A stretch of 64,000 nucleotides of DNA from JASGDC01 sp047608145 (GTDB taxonomy: Bacteria; Actinomycetota; Actinomycetes; Actinomycetales; Micrococcaceae). The notes beneath the pieces were generated by a model, which saw only the letters and a program-made list of their open reading frames with translations, was not told where the DNA came from and did no database searches. The stretch is taken from NCBI GenBank assembly GCA_047608145.1, contig JASGDC010000010.1, positions 1 to 64,000 on the forward strand, given 5' to 3'. The translations under genes and the position numbers were made by a program. Position 1 is the first letter of the stretch; every line of letters begins with the position of its first letter. Positions 61,014-64,000 of the stretch are shown in pieces.

Positions 61014-62164
61014 TTGCGTTAGATGATAAGGCTTTGGCAGCATTAGCCGCCTTGCCGAAATACGATGCTAACTTAAGTGTGAAGTGGAATGCTGAATTAC
61101 GTAACCAAGGTTTCACTCCAGATATAGTTGCGGAAATCTTAACTCAGTCACGGTTACGCAGTGCTGCATTTGCCAAGTTTGGTACTGATGCTGAAAAGTT
61201 CTTGTATACTCAAACAGCTTTAGAGCAAGCATCACGCTCAGAGTTAGCAGGTATTCATGCTAAACGTTTTATGAGTGCAGGTATTAAAGATGTTGTAGAT
61301 TTGGGCTGTGGCATTGGTGCTGATAGTATCGCATTTGCTGGCTCAGGTATGGCAGTAACTGGAGTTGAAATTGATGAAGTAACTGCTCAATATGCCCAAT
61401 ACAATTTAAACCACTATTCAAATACTGAAGTCGCAGTGGCTGATATAAATAATTACCAGATTCCTGAAGGGGTTGGAATTTGGCTTGATCCAGCAAGACG
61501 TGGTGGTAATAGTAGAATTTTTAACCCTAAACAGTTTTCCCCAAATTTAGACTTTGTTTTTGAGCTTGCAAAGCGGTACCCGACTGGCGTTAAATTAGGT
61601 CCAGGATTAGCGCATGAACATATCCCGGATAATTGTGAGGTACAATGGCTTTCCCATAATGGGGCAGTGTCCGAATTATGTTTATGGTTTGGTGCACTTA
61701 AAAGTAAGAATAGACGTTCGGCACTGTTAATTAAAGATAATCAACTATATGAAATAGGAACTGCAGCTGACTTTGAAGAAGTACCAGAAATTCCACTAGT
61801 TGAGGTTAAAGATTATCTTTATGAAGTTGATGGAGCTTTGTTGCGGGCAGGACTATTGAATGAGTTTGCAGTTAAGCATGGCTTGGCACAGTTTGATAAG
61901 ACTATTGCTTATCTGAACAGTGACAGGGAAGTTATTTCACCTTGGGCACAAAAATATCGTGTTATTGAGGTGTTACCATACAAAATTAAGGTCTTAAAGA
62001 AATACCTCAAGACTAATGATATTGGGGTATTAAATATTAAAAAACGTGGGATAAAAGAGACTCCAGAGCAGCTACGTAAGATATTAAAGCCAAAAGGTAC
62101 AAATACAGCTACTTTTATTGTGACTCGTACACAAGGGAAACGTATTGTTATGGTAGTTGAGTAA
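61001..62164 (+). CDS. THUMP-like-domain class I methyltransferase
   Basis: A 387-residue SAM-dependent methyltransferase conserved in actinobacteria. SAM motif VVDLGCGIGADSIAFAGSG, LDPARRGGNSRIF in place of the usual motif IV, and a C-terminal THUMP-like domain (VLPYKIKVLKKYLKTNDIGVLNIKKRG). An RNA substrate is likely but not identified. GTG start within the end of the GH3 gene. No terminator is evident before groES. Confidence 0.78.
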   Translation: MYSIIALDDKALAALAALPKYDANLSVKWNAELRNQGFTPDIVAEILTQSRLRSAAFAKFGTDAEKFLYTQTALEQASRSELAGIHAKRFMSAGIKDVVDLGCGIGADSIAFAGSGMAVTGVEIDEVTAQYAQYNLNHYSNTEVAVADINNYQIPEGVGIWLDPARRGGNSRIFNPKQFSPNLDFVFELAKRYPTGVKLGPGLAHEHIPDNCEVQWLSHNGAVSELCLWFGALKSKNRRSALLIKDNQLYEIGTAADFEEVPEIPLVEVKDYLYEVDGALLRAGLLNEFAVKHGLAQFDKTIAYLNSDREVISPWAQKYRVIEVLPYKIKVLKKYLKTNDIGVLNIKKRGIKETPEQLRKILKPKGTNTATFIVTRTQGKRIVMVVE

Positions 62165-62245
62165 TGTTGCTTTAATTCTCAAGGTTTTATAAAGTTGAAA
62201 CAGGTAAGTTTTTCATTTCCAAAATTAATATAAGGAGTTACAATT

Positions 62246-62542
62246 ATGTCAATTTCAATTAAACCACTTGGAGATCGTGTTGTTGTACGTCCATTAGATG
62301 CAGAGCAGACTACAGCATCTGGTCTAGTTATTCCAGATTCTGCAAAAGAAAAGCCTTCTGAAGGTACTATTATTGCAGTTGGTCCAGGTCGCTATAACAA
62401 TCAAGGCGATCGTATTCCAATGGAACTACACGAAGGTGATGTAGTAATTTACTCTAAGTATGCAGGTACTGAGATTAAGCACAGTGGTGAAGAGTACCTA
62501 GTGCTTGCCACTCATGACATCCTAGCTATCATCGAAAAATAA
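62246..62542 (+). CDS. groES: Co-chaperonin GroES
   Basis: 98-residue lid of the chaperonin. Mobile-loop region TTASGLVIPDSAKEKPSEG and roof segments present. TAAGGAG precedes the ATG. No CIRCE element is visible in the 81 bases upstream. 16 bases separate it from groEL1. Confidence 0.97.
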   Translation: MSISIKPLGDRVVVRPLDAEQTTASGLVIPDSAKEKPSEGTIIAVGPGRYNNQGDRIPMELHEGDVVIYSKYAGTEIKHSGEEYLVLATHDILAIIEK

Positions 62543-62558
62543 TCTGGAGGGACATTTA

Positions 62559-64000
62559 ATGGCAAAACAGATTCAGTATGATGATAAAGCTCGTGCGGCG
62601 CTAGAGCGTGGCATTGATCAACTAGCTAATACAGTTAAAGTAACGCTAGGCCCTAAGGGCCGTAACGTAGTATTAGCAAAGCAGTGGGGTGCACCTGTTA
62701 TCACTAATGACGGTGTGACTATTGCTCAGGAAATTGAGCTTGAAGACCCATATGAAAATATGGGAGCTCAGCTAGCTAAAGAGGTTGCTACTAAAACTAA
62801 CGACATTGCTGGTGATGGTACTACTACAGCGACTGTGTTGGCTCAGGCTCTTGTTAAAGAAGGTCTACAAAATGTTGCTGCTGGTGCAGCACCAGGTTTG
62901 TTAAAGCATGGCATAGAAACTGCAGTAGCAGCTGTGAATGAAGAGTTACATAAAAATGCTCGTGAAGTAAACGGTAAAGATGTGGCTCATGTGGCTGCAA
63001 TTTCTGCACAAAGTCCAGAAATTGGTGAATTACTTGCTGAAGCTTTCGATAAAGTGGGCCAAGATGGCGTAATCACTATTGAAGAAGGTTCATCTACGGA
63101 TACAGTTCTTGATATTACTGAGGGTATGCAGTTTGACAAAGGTTACTTGTCTGCCTACTTTGTGACTGATCAGGATCGTCAAGAGACTGTTTTGGAAAAC
63201 CCAGTTATTTTGTTAAATCAAGGCAAAATATCTAATATTGCGGACCTAGTGCCATTGCTTGAAAAAGTAATGAATGTAAAGAAGCCATTGTTAATCATTG
63301 CTGAAGATGTTGAGGGTGAAGCTCTTAGCACTTTAGTAGTAAACAAGCTTCGTGGCAACTTAAATGTAGCTGCTGTTAAAGCACCTGCTTTCGGTGATCG
63401 TCGTAAAGCAATGCTTGAAGATATCGCTACCCTTACAGGTGCGACTGTGATTAGTCCAGATTTAGGCATGTCACTTGAAAGTGCTGATGTTTCAGTGCTT
63501 GGTAGTGCTCGTCGTGTGACTATCACTAAGGACAATACCACTATTGTTGATGGTGCTGGTGATGCAAAAGCAGTTAAAGATCGCGTAACTAACTTGCGTG
63601 CAGAAGTAGCTGCAACAGAATCAGAATGGGATCGAGACAAGCTGCAGGAACGTCTAGCAAAACTTGCTGGTGGTGTAGGTGTTATTAAAGTCGGTGCTGC
63701 TACTGAGGTAGAGCTCAAAGAACGTAAACACCGCATTGAAGATGCTGTTTCATCTACTCGTGCAGCTCTTGAAGAAGGCATTGTCGCTGGTGGTGGTGCA
63801 GCTTTAGTCCATGCAAGCACTGTCCTAGACAAGCTTGAACTTGAAGGCGATGCTGGCGTTGCTGTGAAGATGGTTAAGCGTGCTTTGGCAAAGCCACTAT
63901 TCTGGATTGCGCAAAACGCTGGATACGAAGGTGCAGTAGTAGTAAACAAAGTTACTGAAGAAAAACCAGGTCATGGTTTCAACGCTGCAACTGGCGAATA
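62559..64000 (+). CDS. groEL1: Chaperonin GroEL1, 3' end beyond the window
   Basis: The first 480 codons of a second GroEL, in operon with groES; it runs off the right edge in frame. CTGGAGGG precedes the ATG. ATPase motif DIAGDGTTTATVLAQ is intact. It differs from the copy at 27138 at many positions (for example ISAQSPEIGELLAEAF), as for the specialised GroEL1 of mycobacteria and corynebacteria. Whether its C-terminus is His-rich, as in mycobacterial GroEL1, cannot be seen. Confidence 0.95.
   Translation, partial: MAKQIQYDDKARAALERGIDQLANTVKVTLGPKGRNVVLAKQWGAPVITNDGVTIAQEIELEDPYENMGAQLAKEVATKTNDIAGDGTTTATVLAQALVKEGLQNVAAGAAPGLLKHGIETAVAAVNEELHKNAREVNGKDVAHVAAISAQSPEIGELLAEAFDKVGQDGVITIEEGSSTDTVLDITEGMQFDKGYLSAYFVTDQDRQETVLENPVILLNQGKISNIADLVPLLEKVMNVKKPLLIIAEDVEGEALSTLVVNKLRGNLNVAAVKAPAFGDRRKAMLEDIATLTGATVISPDLGMSLESADVSVLGSARRVTITKDNTTIVDGAGDAKAVKDRVTNLRAEVAATESEWDRDKLQERLAKLAGGVGVIKVGAATEVELKERKHRIEDAVSSTRAALEEGIVAGGGAALVHASTVLDKLELEGDAGVAVKMVKRALAKPLFWIAQNAGYEGAVVVNKVTEEKPGHGFNAATGE

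Overview
The window looks like the chromosome of an unusually AT-rich actinomycete, most plausibly Corynebacterium or a close relative. The DNA is visibly poor in G+C. The gene set is nevertheless actinobacterial: a DtxR with every metal ligand of the Corynebacterium repressor, two GroEL genes (one with groES), a WXG100 gene, DUF3263, DUF3027 and LytR_C proteins, a long-form cold-shock protein, an LpqI-like GH3 lipoprotein, and the linked order alr-tsaE-tsaB-rimI-tsaD. The species cannot be fixed from the sequence alone.

Layout. 0.2-4.1 kb: tRNA-Ser, phosphomannomutase, a large lipoprotein and tRNA-Thr. 4.2-7.6 kb: a rhuM pseudogene split by a 2.4-kb transposon with 23-bp perfect terminal inverted repeats and an 8-bp target duplication; it carries a truncated IS1595-type transposase, a ribbon-helix-helix protein and an intact TnpB. 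7.8-16.8 kb: haem synthesis from glutamyl-tRNA (hemA, divergent; then hemE-hemY-hemC-hemD-hemB-hemL) with a Fic protein in between. 16.9-23.1 kb: a HAD phosphatase, a Firmicute-like xylose cassette (xylA-xylB with divergent xylR) and an esterase. 23.2-29.3 kb: tRNA-Arg, an HPr-kinase-like ATPase, a PTS-derived EIIB-membrane-EIIA protein lacking its active histidines, ung, groEL2 and a frameshifted WXG100 gene. 29.2-34.9 kb: a two-component system, csp, dtxR, then a c-di-AMP riboswitch ahead of a secreted NlpC/P60 protein.

35-41 kb: rluA-like gene, tRNA-Arg, a restriction-modification locus in which a Dam methylase is fused to a DpnII-like endonuclease plus a second methyltransferase, then an ArsR-LLM-reductase operon. 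41-50 kb: PadR-controlled ABC exporter, YdcF-type protein, pcrA and sucCD. 50-64 kb: a broken TipA-type MerR gene, O-methyltransferase, MFS exporter with a 500-residue acidic tail and its TetR, the alr/tRNA-t6A cluster, an LpqI-like hexosaminidase, a THUMP-like methyltransferase, groES and groEL1 (cut by the window end).

Themes: four genes (rhuM, WXG100, DUF2568, MerR) are broken by single-base or few-base changes, so accessory genes are eroding. Several promoters have a -10 box placed so that transcription would begin at or next to the start codon (hemE, padR, tetR, the GH3 gene), implying leaderless mRNAs. Horizontally acquired pieces sit beside tRNA genes (TnpB transposon/rhuM beside tRNA-Thr; Dam-DpnII beside tRNA-Arg). 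The strongest candidate for something new is the TnpB transposon with IS1595-like ends; next are the Dam-DpnII fusion and the histidine-less PTS protein beside an HPr-kinase-like ATPase.
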